Source: Promethearchaeota archaeon (lineage in GTDB: Archaea; Asgardarchaeota; Lokiarchaeia; Sigyniarchaeales; Promethearchaeaceae). From it: 12,046 bases of DNA. The stretch is from positions 1 to 12,046 of the forward strand of contig WJKO01000846.1 in assembly GCA_014729055.1 (NCBI GenBank), written 5' to 3'. Below are positions 1-7,563 of this stretch, piece by piece (positions within the stretch are counted from its first letter, which is position 1; each line of letters begins with the position of its first letter). Under the pieces are notes generated by a model. The model was not told where the DNA came from. It did not search any database and saw only the letters and a list, made by a program, of their open reading frames with translations. The position numbers were made by a program, and so were the translations under genes.

Positions 1-2043
1 ATAAAAGCGGATTGTATCGAAGTCTTAGTTCCAGAAATATTCCAAACACAAGGAAACCAAAGACTTAGGCCCGTAATGAAAATAAAAAGGTTTGATAGAC
101 AAGCGAAAACTAAGAAAATTCCCGAAAACGAAGCTAGTACCTCAAGATTATCAAAGACTACTTTTGATATGGATTCTTTGTTATCTTATGAATGGGAACT
201 TAAAATTGGAGGAGAAACAATATCAAATCGAGAGTTTGAAAAATTATTGCAAAGTGATCAACCCTTAGTCTATCGGAATGATCAATGGATTCTGTTAAAT
301 CGCAATGAACTTAAACATATTAAGAATGCCCTTAAAAACAAAGTTGCAGGTCAGATTAAAGCCAATGATGCACTTTTCCTCGGGCTAACAAATAAAACCT
401 ATATAAAACAGAAAGATAAGAAAGGTAAAGTTGAAAAACATTATGGTCCTTATGATGTAATCCTTACTGGACCTATCCGAGAAGTTGTTGATACATTAAC
501 GGGAAAGAAAAGTCTTCCAAAAAGACCGCAACCTGAACAGTTGGAAGGAAAATTAAGACCATATCAGCTGACAGGGTTTAACTGGCTATCCAATATGACA
601 GAATTGGGATTCAATTTATGTCTTGCAGATGATATGGGATTAGGAAAAACCATTCAAGTTATAGCGTATATGTTGCAGCAACGAGAAGCGTTAAGAAGTT
701 CCAGTAAATATTTTAACTATAAAGTATTAGTGGTTTGTCCTACGTCCGTAATTGGTAATTGGAAAAGGGAATTAAGTAAATTCGCTAGTTCTCTAAAAGT
801 AAATAAATTTTATGGTCCCACAAGAGCGAATGATTTACCAAAACTAACAGAATATTTATCAGAAAATGAAGTCATAATAACATCTTACGGGATTTTGAGG
901 AGAGATGTAAAGTTGCTTTCCCTCATAAACTGGAACGCCGTAATATTAGACGAATCACAAAATATTAAAAATTACAAAGCCAAACAGACCAAGGCTGCTT
1001 ATGAACTGAATGCTAAATCTAAGATCTGCTTAACGGGAACGCCTATTGAAAATCATCTTATTGAATTATGGTCAATGTTTCATTTTCTAAACCCCTATTT
1101 ACTTGGCAGTCGAAAAAAATTCATAAATCGATATGTAATCCCTGTCGAAAAAATGGGTAAGAACGAAGATACAGAGCGGTTGCGAAATACAATCATGCCT
1201 TTTATACTCAGAAGGTTAAAAACGGATAAGAATATTATCAAAGATCTGCCTGAAAAGAACGAAATAAAACTTTTCATTACTCTAAGTGAAGAACAGAAGT
1301 TATTATATGAGGATGTTGTTAAGTCCAGTTTAGACAAACTTAAGGTTTTAGAAGAAAATGAAAATGCTAAACAAATAGAGCGCAGCGGAATTATATTGAA
1401 AACATTAATGAAATTAAAACAAGTTTGCAATCATCCAGATCAAGCACTTCATCAACATTTTAATCCAGATCAAAGTGAATCAATCAAAAAATTCGTAAAT
1501 AAGTCGGGAAAATTGAAAAGACTCATTGAAATGCTTGAGGAGATCATTGAATCTGGGAGCAAAATATTAATATTCACCCAATTTACAGAGATGGGTGATT
1601 TTTTAGTAAAGACAATAGAAACAATTGGAAAAATAAAAGTTCTATATCTCCACGGTGGGGTTCCACAGCATAAACGAGACCAAATGGTAGATCAATTTCA
1701 AAATGATACGCATTATGAATTCCCTATCTTTGTTCTCTCATTGAAGGCTGGCGGTACGGGACTAAATCTAACTGGAGCAAATATTGTATTACATTTTGAC
1801 AGATGGTGGAATCCAGCTGTTGAAAAACAAGCAACGGACCGGGCATATAGAATTGGGCAAAAGCAAAATGTAACAGTGTATAAGATGATCAGTAATGGTA
1901 CGGTAGAAGAAAAAATAGACAAAATCATCGAACAAAAGAAAGAACTAGCTGAAGCGATTGTCTCCGCTTCTGGAGAAAAATGGATTACTGACCTATCGAA
2001 TAGTGAATTAAAAGATCTATTCACTTTAGAGGAGGACATATAA
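1..2043 (+). CDS. SNF2-family DEAD/DEAH helicase-like ATPase (Sso1653-like), 5'-truncated by window edge
   Basis: ATP-driven double-stranded-DNA translocase of the Swi2/Snf2 type, expected to remodel protein-DNA complexes in the cytoplasm. Numbering from the ATG at base 76: residues about 30-130 resemble the helicase-associated region that precedes the ATPase in prokaryotic SNF2 proteins (SLLSYEWELKIGGETIS). The first RecA lobe has Walker A DDMGLGKT (K191), the DESQ box (D292, E293) and TGTPIEN (about 320). The LKQVCNHP hallmark lies near 451. The second lobe has KILIFTQF (about 496), AGGTGLNLTGA and motif VI QATDRAYRIGQ (585-595, arginines 589 and 592). All key motifs are intact. The ATG at 76 is probably internal: the frame is open from base 1, and those 25 codons (including VLVPEIF and RLRPVMKI) look like the family's upstream region, where proteins usually reach 900-1100 residues. 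The stop lies 3 bases before the SWIM gene, so the two are probably one operon. Target and biological role are not shown by the sequence. Confidence 0.95.
   Translation: MKADCIEVLVPEIFQTQGNQRLRPVMKIKRFDRQAKTKKIPENEASTSRLSKTTFDMDSLLSYEWELKIGGETISNREFEKLLQSDQPLVYRNDQWILLNRNELKHIKNALKNKVAGQIKANDALFLGLTNKTYIKQKDKKGKVEKHYGPYDVILTGPIREVVDTLTGKKSLPKRPQPEQLEGKLRPYQLTGFNWLSNMTELGFNLCLADDMGLGKTIQVIAYMLQQREALRSSSKYFNYKVLVVCPTSVIGNWKRELSKFASSLKVNKFYGPTRANDLPKLTEYLSENEVIITSYGILRRDVKLLSLINWNAVILDESQNIKNYKAKQTKAAYELNAKSKICLTGTPIENHLIELWSMFHFLNPYLLGSRKKFINRYVIPVEKMGKNEDTERLRNTIMPFILRRLKTDKNIIKDLPEKNEIKLFITLSEEQKLLYEDVVKSSLDKLKVLEENENAKQIERSGIILKTLMKLKQVCNHPDQALHQHFNPDQSESIKKFVNKSGKLKRLIEMLEEIIESGSKILIFTQFTEMGDFLVKTIETIGKIKVLYLHGGVPQHKRDQMVDQFQNDTHYEFPIFVLSLKAGGTGLNLTGANIVLHFDRWWNPAVEKQATDRAYRIGQKQNVTVYKMISNGTVEEKIDKIIEQKKELAEAIVSASGEKWITDLSNSELKDLFTLEEDI
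2028..2035 (+). promoter_or_regulatory. Shine-Dalgarno-like site for the SWIM gene
   Basis: AGAGGAGG lies inside the last codons of the SNF2 gene, 11 bases before the ATG at 2047. The spacing is a little long but the match is strong. It is the only clear ribosome-binding site in the window and supports translation of the SWIM gene from an SNF2-SWIM transcript. Confidence 0.55.
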
Positions 2044-2046
2044 AGG

Positions 2047-2865
2047 ATGGATAAAAAGATCTCAGATTTAACTAAGTTAGGCAAAACATGGTGGGGAAAG
2101 CAATGGATAGCCAATATGCTCAAATACGGGCGATTCTTTAGAATGCAAAGAGGAATAAATTATACAAAACAAAACAGAGTATCTGATTTAATAATACATA
2201 AAGGTGAAATATTTGCACAATGCCAAGGAACTGCTCCAGTCCCTTACCGAATAAAGATACGATTTAAACCTTTAAGTAAAAAACAATGGCAGATGGTTAT
2301 CGCGAAACTCTCTGAAAAAGCAATTTATGAGGCAGAATTACTGTCAGGAGTGATGCCTGACGATATCAATAAAATATTTAATGAGGTAGGAATACCGCTG
2401 TTTCCAAAACCTACTAAAAAACTGAATGCAGAATGTAATTGTCCCGATCCAGCAGTACCATGTAAACATATCGCTGCGGTCATTCTATCAATTGCGAGAG
2501 TGTTTGATTATAATCCCTTGTTGTTAATGAAACTTAGAGGAATGGACCATATAGAATTACTTTCCGCAATTGAGGCGCACATATATGAAATAAACTTCCA
2601 AAAACAAAATCTTGCCTCGAATACTGAGAAATCTTCCAAAATCTACGATACAGAAGAAAAGAGATTTCTTATGCCTAATTTTAAAGCAATTAAAGATATT
2701 TCATTTGACATAAATGAAACCCCTTTGGAAGATACAGTTTTAAATAGAATCGAAGATCCTTATGATCTAAAAAATACAGAAGATTTTATGGAAGTACTGG
2801 AAAATGCCTATAAGAAAGCTATTAGGCATTCAGTTGACATGATGTTCAAGTTAAAAAATTCATAA
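2047..2865 (+). CDS. SWIM zinc-finger protein, partner of the SNF2 ATPase
   Basis: Small zinc-binding protein of 272 residues. The SWIM motif CxCx6CxH is complete: C130, C132, C139 and H141, followed by an aliphatic helix (IAAVILSIARVF). The N-terminus has the tryptophan-rich segment often seen in prokaryotic SWIM proteins (KTWWGKQWI, W15, W16, W20), then a predicted beta-rich region with a VSDLIIHKGEIFAQCQG stretch. Residues 142-272 are mostly helical and charged, with no domain I recognise. SWIM domains are thought to bind DNA or protein. Genes of this kind are known next to SNF2 ATPases in bacteria and archaea, and here only 3 bases separate the two, so the protein is probably an accessory or targeting subunit of the upstream ATPase. 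That partnership is inferred. No signal peptide or membrane segment is visible, so it should be cytoplasmic. The gene ends 5 bases before the convergent hydrolase gene. Confidence 0.9.
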   Translation: MDKKISDLTKLGKTWWGKQWIANMLKYGRFFRMQRGINYTKQNRVSDLIIHKGEIFAQCQGTAPVPYRIKIRFKPLSKKQWQMVIAKLSEKAIYEAELLSGVMPDDINKIFNEVGIPLFPKPTKKLNAECNCPDPAVPCKHIAAVILSIARVFDYNPLLLMKLRGMDHIELLSAIEAHIYEINFQKQNLASNTEKSSKIYDTEEKRFLMPNFKAIKDISFDINETPLEDTVLNRIEDPYDLKNTEDFMEVLENAYKKAIRHSVDMMFKLKNS

Positions 2866-2868
2866 AAA
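2853..2868 (-). terminator. Possible archaeal oligo-T terminator of the hydrolase gene
   Basis: Read on the minus strand, the bases just past the hydrolase stop (2871) give TTTTT (2868-2864) and then TTTTTT (2858-2853), with no stem-loop needed. Archaeal RNA polymerase terminates at such T-runs. The runs overlap the end of the convergent SWIM gene, so the call rests only on position and base composition. Confidence 0.35.
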
Positions 2869-2870
2869 TT

Positions 2871-4790
2871 TTAAACCACTCTCATCAATCGCATCCATAG
2901 AAATACGCAGATAACTATTGAACATATTATCAATGTAGCGAAATTATTTCTCGTAATTAATTTGCGAATAATTTGAAACACGAACCAGATTACGATATAG
3001 ATTAAACTTAAGACAATGCATAAAATAAATCCTAATAATGGAATATCTAATAATGCGATTTCTGGTAATGGGACAAATAACAATACGATAATCCCCCCGA
3101 TGATAAAAATAAGAATAGATAATAGAACGTATTTTAAGGGCAAATTCCTGAGGAACATGATTGGTAAAGCTAGTATTAATGTAAAAGTAATCATTTCATG
3201 CAAAGCTACTGATATTTCAGGTGCATTGACTGGATCCATAGTATATCTTCCTCCATAGTTTCGTATAATAAGAAAAACGATAAATGGAACCGCAAATACA
3301 ATTAACGTCTCCGTAAAATCCAAGATTTTCTGCTTTGTAAACCATGATTTCAAATCATCGTATCTTAATACAGTTTTTATCTCTTGTTTTCTTCTAACTG
3401 GAATAAATATTAGAATGGGACAAGCTACCAAGCTTGGATAAAATAGTAATCCTAACGCAATAGACGGATTTCTCATCCGACAATATAATCCGACCAGAGT
3501 ATATACTGAGATTAAGACAAGTGATCGCGTTATAAATATCTTCTTATAATTACTGGTTTCAAGAGTCCTATGAGAAACCAAAGTTTTTGATTCAATATCG
3601 TTCTCTTCGTCATGCTCGCTATCATTCCCACTATCCTTCTCCTCTTCATTCCCAACATCTTCCCGTTTTTTCAAATATTTTGGAGGATTTATTGCTAAGA
3701 GAATAGACATATAGAGTCCAATTATAAGTAATAAACCGAAATTTATGAAATGTTCTAAATGAGCACCAGTCTCTGGAAAATTGATATGATATAATTCAAT
3801 ATAAGTAATTTCGTTATCTAAATCTGTGATATCAATACTATCATTAAAATAAAAATAACGAAACCATGTGAGAGTGTATTTGAAGGAGATATCATTTCGT
3901 TCATTTGCACCGTGTCCGATCCCTTCTCGTAAAACCATAGTAATATCGTCACGGTTATCTAAAGGATCTGCACGTTCAACAATTGCCTTCGAGACATTAG
4001 GATCGACCATATCATCTTCACTGCCATGTAACAACAAGAGATTTTTTGTATTCGTCTCATTTACCAATCTTATAGTATCCCGATAATACCATGTATCATT
4101 CATTATATCATTCCAATTAGGGAACCCAAGTGGTATATCGTAAGGGGGTTGAATTCCAGGAAAGAATCCAATCAATGTTGAAATATCACCTACTCCTATT
4201 TTAGCAAGAACATCGGAGATATTTGCAGCAGGATGATAAATTGATGACGCAAATATCCTATCATCTAAAGCTTGTGCTGCAACGGCTGTCCCTCCACCAA
4301 GAGACATACCAATCAGAGCAATGTGAGAACAATTTAGTTGGTTAAAATTATTATCTACATAGGTGATTACATCAGATACATCATAAGGTTCTTGCTGATA
4401 GAAAGTAAAATAACCCCCAGATTCTCCGTGTGCTCTTTGTTCCATAGCTATTACTGCAAAACCAAAGTATAATGGCTGTATCAATTTGTCAATATTCTTG
4501 GTTTTCTCATTGTTTGCCCCAGGCACTACTAATATTGTAGGAATAGATTCGTCATTAGTCGACAACATAGATTCATTCATAAAAACTATGGCAGAAATAT
4601 GAGAATTATCTCTTGTTTTCACCTCAATAGGGAAATATATTATATTATTCTCCTCAAAATATGTATCAACCTCTTTTTTTTCATCAACCAAGATAGATAA
4701 GCCAATTATCAGTTCAATAGAAGATAGGATCAGAATGATGATGCCAATTAGTAAGAAAATAATTCTTAACTTTTTTTTGTCAATTGCCAT
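2871..4790 (-). CDS. Membrane-anchored alpha/beta hydrolase fused to a polytopic membrane domain
   Basis: A 639-residue protein in two parts. After a short basic N-terminus, helix 8-34 acts as a membrane anchor. Residues about 50-315 form an alpha/beta hydrolase: the nucleophile elbow GMSLGG (S163), HGSEDDMV with probable catalytic D259, and GIGHGA with H293, so the triad looks complete; VVPG (88-91) is a candidate oxyanion region. It resembles serine-peptidase/esterase members of the fold, but the substrate cannot be read. About eight more helices follow (roughly 350-368, 419-436, 442-463, 488-510, 528-547, 552-574, 579-607, 616-634), with a very acidic, low-complexity linker at 373-402. The positive-inside rule (basic N-terminus, KYLKKR after the second helix) places the hydrolase outside the cell and the linker inside. 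Six N-x-S/T sequons in or just after the hydrolase part (N72, N153, N190, N231, N244, N316) agree. I do not recognise the C-terminal membrane module. The ATG at 4790 has no Shine-Dalgarno, and the gene is divergent from the GH35 gene. Confidence 0.88.
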   Translation of the reverse strand: MAIDKKKLRIIFLLIGIIILILSSIELIIGLSILVDEKKEVDTYFEENNIIYFPIEVKTRDNSHISAIVFMNESMLSTNDESIPTILVVPGANNEKTKNIDKLIQPLYFGFAVIAMEQRAHGESGGYFTFYQQEPYDVSDVITYVDNNFNQLNCSHIALIGMSLGGGTAVAAQALDDRIFASSIYHPAANISDVLAKIGVGDISTLIGFFPGIQPPYDIPLGFPNWNDIMNDTWYYRDTIRLVNETNTKNLLLLHGSEDDMVDPNVSKAIVERADPLDNRDDITMVLREGIGHGANERNDISFKYTLTWFRYFYFNDSIDITDLDNEITYIELYHINFPETGAHLEHFINFGLLLIIGLYMSILLAINPPKYLKKREDVGNEEEKDSGNDSEHDEENDIESKTLVSHRTLETSNYKKIFITRSLVLISVYTLVGLYCRMRNPSIALGLLFYPSLVACPILIFIPVRRKQEIKTVLRYDDLKSWFTKQKILDFTETLIVFAVPFIVFLIIRNYGGRYTMDPVNAPEISVALHEMITFTLILALPIMFLRNLPLKYVLLSILIFIIGGIIVLLFVPLPEIALLDIPLLGFILCIVLSLIYIVIWFVFQIIRKLITRNNFATLIICSIVICVFLWMRLMRVV

Positions 4791-4837
4791 TATATGAATA
4801 TTGAGATTTTCAAAAAAAAGATTTTCGTGTTATAGAA
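4791..4837. promoter_or_regulatory. Divergent promoter region between the hydrolase and GH35 genes
   Basis: Only 47 bases separate two divergent start codons. On the + strand a TATA-like TTATATGAA (4790-4798) lies about 40 bases before the GH35 ATG. On the minus strand CTATAA (4835-4830) lies about 40 bases before the hydrolase ATG. If these are archaeal box A elements, transcription would begin some 15-20 bases before each start codon, giving short leaders. Neither gene has a Shine-Dalgarno, which fits short-leader or leaderless messages. The A-tract between them (4812-4819) is also notable. This is inferred from position and composition. Confidence 0.4.
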
Positions 4838-7537
4838 ATGCAAAATCAAATATCGATGGGCAACATAACAATAGGAAAAAAATTCCTAAAGGTAGGGGAT
4901 GAAAGAGTCTTCTTAAATTGTGGGGAGATGCATTATTTTAGAATAAAGAGTGAAGATTGGAATGAACGCCTTAGTTTAGCTAAGCAAATGGGGTTAAATG
5001 CTATCTCAACATATATTCCATGGAATTTCCATGAATTAAGGGAAGGTAAATTCGACTTTACTTCTCCTCAAAGAGATATTGATCAATTCTTTCATTTATG
5101 TGAAAATCACGGCTTTTATATTCTCGTTAGACCTGGTCCCTTTATCGGTGAAAGTGTTATTAATGGGGGAATTCCACAATGGTTAATTGAAGAGCACCCT
5201 AAAGTACTTATCCATGATGAAGATTTTCAGATACCAGAAGCCAGAGAAAAACAAAAGCCGCCGATGTCATATAGTTCCCAAACGTATCTTAAATACGTTC
5301 AAAGATATATTAAAGCATTAGCCCCCGTCTTGAGAAAACATCTTTATCCGCATGGGGGCGTCATTATGATTCAAGTAGATAATGAGTTGTCATTCGAAAG
5401 ACATGAGAATATCTACGACACCGACTATAATCCTTTATATATCGAACAATATAAAAATTTCCTGCGTGAAAAATATAAATCTATCAAAGAAGTTAACAGA
5501 AATTATAATACACAGTTCTTAGATTTCTTTTCGATTGAACCTCCATCAAGTAATACATATAACTACGCTATTTCGTCTATGAATGACTTTCAACAGATAG
5601 GTGAGTTCTTGCGTTTGCTTGATTGGATGGAATCAAAAGAATATGCAATTCAAGAATATGCAAGACAGATATGCTATTTCTTTAGAAAAGCTGGTCTTTG
5701 GATTCCATACTATGTCAATATCCATTCAGACATCTCTCCAAATAATTATAGGATCTTATATAACGCATATAAAACGAAAGTATTCGTTGGTCAGAATCTT
5801 CATAGGAGCAATACTTGTGATCAGATTAACCAATGCTTTAATATAGGTTTGCGTTTAGAATATTTTAAAGCCCAGATACCACATATGGTGTTTATACCCG
5901 AAATGGAAATCGGATCAAAGAACATAATCACACATAATAAAAGAACATCGCTGATATTAAGATTGGCTTTAGCACATGGTATGAAAGCGCTAAATTGCTA
6001 TATGGCAGTAGGTGGAGTTAATCCGTCTGATGAATATAAAGGCAAGAAATTCAGTTATGCGGGTTATAATAAAACGGTGGGATATAATGGGAAACAGTTT
6101 TTTATAGATGATACGGGTGTTTCTTATGATTATAATGCGCCAATTGGGGAGAAAGGACAAATTAACCCTCGATATGATGTTCTAAGAGATTTTGGAAAAT
6201 ATATCGACCTAAATGAACAAAAACTATTAAATTCAGAAAAAATTTATGATCCCATTGCTTACTTCTATTATCATCCCTATACCCGAATGAAATTCAATAC
6301 AAAAAAGCTTGGAACAAAGATTGATTATTCGAATATCGTGAATGACCTATCAAGGTCGAAATTTATTACCATTCAGACAATCATTCATGATCTGAATATT
6401 CATCCCTCTGTAATAGATCTAGAAGAATGTTCAGTCAATGAGTTGCTTGATAAAAAAATAATAATGGGTTATTTCTGTAATTTTCTCTCTCGCGAGGCCA
6501 TGCAAAAACTTAAAAAGTTCGTTGAAAAAGGGGGAACGCTGATATCATTCGTTGATATTCCACTAACAAACGAGATTTTAAGGACGGAATATACGCTGAT
6601 GGAAATCTATCGTGCGAAAATTAACGCTTCCGAATATGTTGATTCTGTCCAGTTTTTGAATAAAGAAATTAAAAACTCTGGTTTACTTGTATCATTTAAG
6701 TTTTTAAAAAAAGATGTGCCTGTAAGTCAGAGTTATGATGAGAGCGCCTTTAACGAAGATGGCATCGACGATGAAGATATAATTGCATCAATAAACAGTA
6801 AGGACAAAAAGAAAATCGTGGGCTTTCATAGAAAATATGAGAAGGGTCACATTTATCATTTCGGATTTGATATAACCCCAGATTCCGATTCTTCAATTTT
6901 AGATATTATGCGTACCTTTCTTGAAAACATCGGATTGAACGTTATAACCACCGAATGCGAAGATAAACTGACCATAATTCGCAGACGATTAGTCAATTCT
7001 CATGAAGAATTCGTTACAGTTGCAAATTTAACGAACAAACCTATCAGAAATAAACAAATCGTGTTTAATGATACTAATAAAGATAATAATCCCAAAGATT
7101 CGTCTCTTAGAATAGAAGATATAGTAGTCCCCGCCGAATCAGCGCTACAATGGACTAAAGATAAGATAATCCATAAAGGGATCACTTGCAGAATTTGCAC
7201 ATCTGAAATTAACAAGATAAAAACCCACAGTCGAAAGACACCAATTCAACATGAAGTTGCGGGATTTCATTACGAAGGTAGTTCGAATTACTTAGAATTG
7301 ATTTTTGATACAAAGCCAATAACCATTGTGTTTAATAGCAAAGATATTACAAAAAAGCTCAGAAAGAAGAAGTCTAAATTACCAATTTTCTTAGAAGAAC
7401 AAAAAGATGAAAAACGCTATAAATTGCAGGTCAGGTATTCAGAAACTATCGATATGAAGATTGAATTAGGAGAAAAAGACAATATTAAGGAAATATTCAA
7501 TTTGAATCTAATGCAAAGAAAGAAGAAGAATAATTAA
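4838..7537 (+). CDS. GH35-type glycoside hydrolase (beta-galactosidase / exo-beta-glucosaminidase-like)
   Basis: Retaining exo-glycosidase of clan GH-A, 899 residues, with no signal peptide, so probably cytoplasmic. The N-terminal barrel carries GH35 landmarks: LNCGEMHYFRI (26-36), NAISTYIPWNFHELREGKFDF (54-74), LVRPGPFIGE (96-105), IQVDNE with E183 as likely acid/base, FIPEMEIG with E355 or E357 as likely nucleophile, and SYDYNAPI (429-436) after GGVN. Residues about 535-600 (IIMGYFCNFLSREAM, FVEKGGTLISFVDIP) resemble the trimerisation domain of GH42 and of archaeal GH35 enzymes. The C-terminal 200 residues look beta-rich, ending in a lysine-rich tail. Archaeal relatives of this GH35/GH42-like build include exo-beta-D-glucosaminidase of chitin breakdown as well as beta-galactosidases; the sequence does not decide between them. 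At 899 residues it is longer than the roughly 780 usual for that archaeal group. An in-frame ATG at 4856 is an equally possible start, since both precede the conserved region. The GH57 gene follows 26 bases later. Confidence 0.9.
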   Translation: MQNQISMGNITIGKKFLKVGDERVFLNCGEMHYFRIKSEDWNERLSLAKQMGLNAISTYIPWNFHELREGKFDFTSPQRDIDQFFHLCENHGFYILVRPGPFIGESVINGGIPQWLIEEHPKVLIHDEDFQIPEAREKQKPPMSYSSQTYLKYVQRYIKALAPVLRKHLYPHGGVIMIQVDNELSFERHENIYDTDYNPLYIEQYKNFLREKYKSIKEVNRNYNTQFLDFFSIEPPSSNTYNYAISSMNDFQQIGEFLRLLDWMESKEYAIQEYARQICYFFRKAGLWIPYYVNIHSDISPNNYRILYNAYKTKVFVGQNLHRSNTCDQINQCFNIGLRLEYFKAQIPHMVFIPEMEIGSKNIITHNKRTSLILRLALAHGMKALNCYMAVGGVNPSDEYKGKKFSYAGYNKTVGYNGKQFFIDDTGVSYDYNAPIGEKGQINPRYDVLRDFGKYIDLNEQKLLNSEKIYDPIAYFYYHPYTRMKFNTKKLGTKIDYSNIVNDLSRSKFITIQTIIHDLNIHPSVIDLEECSVNELLDKKIIMGYFCNFLSREAMQKLKKFVEKGGTLISFVDIPLTNEILRTEYTLMEIYRAKINASEYVDSVQFLNKEIKNSGLLVSFKFLKKDVPVSQSYDESAFNEDGIDDEDIIASINSKDKKKIVGFHRKYEKGHIYHFGFDITPDSDSSILDIMRTFLENIGLNVITTECEDKLTIIRRRLVNSHEEFVTVANLTNKPIRNKQIVFNDTNKDNNPKDSSLRIEDIVVPAESALQWTKDKIIHKGITCRICTSEINKIKTHSRKTPIQHEVAGFHYEGSSNYLELIFDTKPITIVFNSKDITKKLRKKKSKLPIFLEEQKDEKRYKLQVRYSETIDMKIELGEKDNIKEIFNLNLMQRKKKNN

Positions 7538-7563
7538 ATAAGTTCGGAAATCAAAATTAAGAT

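Noticed and set aside
1095..2123. Minus-strand ORFs of 111 and 136 codons within and at the end of the SNF2 gene
   Set aside because: They lie antisense to well-conserved helicase motifs and the start of the SWIM gene, and their Ser/Phe/Leu-rich translations are typical antisense shadows.
3016..4086. Plus-strand ORFs of 80 and 72 codons opposite the hydrolase gene
   Set aside because: They are antisense to membrane helices and the catalytic domain and show no family motif.
5601..5846. 81-codon ORF in another frame of the GH35 gene
   Set aside because: It is fully inside the conserved glycosidase frame and has no independent signal.
7000..7215. 71-codon minus-strand ORF opposite the GH35 3' part
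   Set aside because: Antisense shadow without motif or ribosome-binding site.
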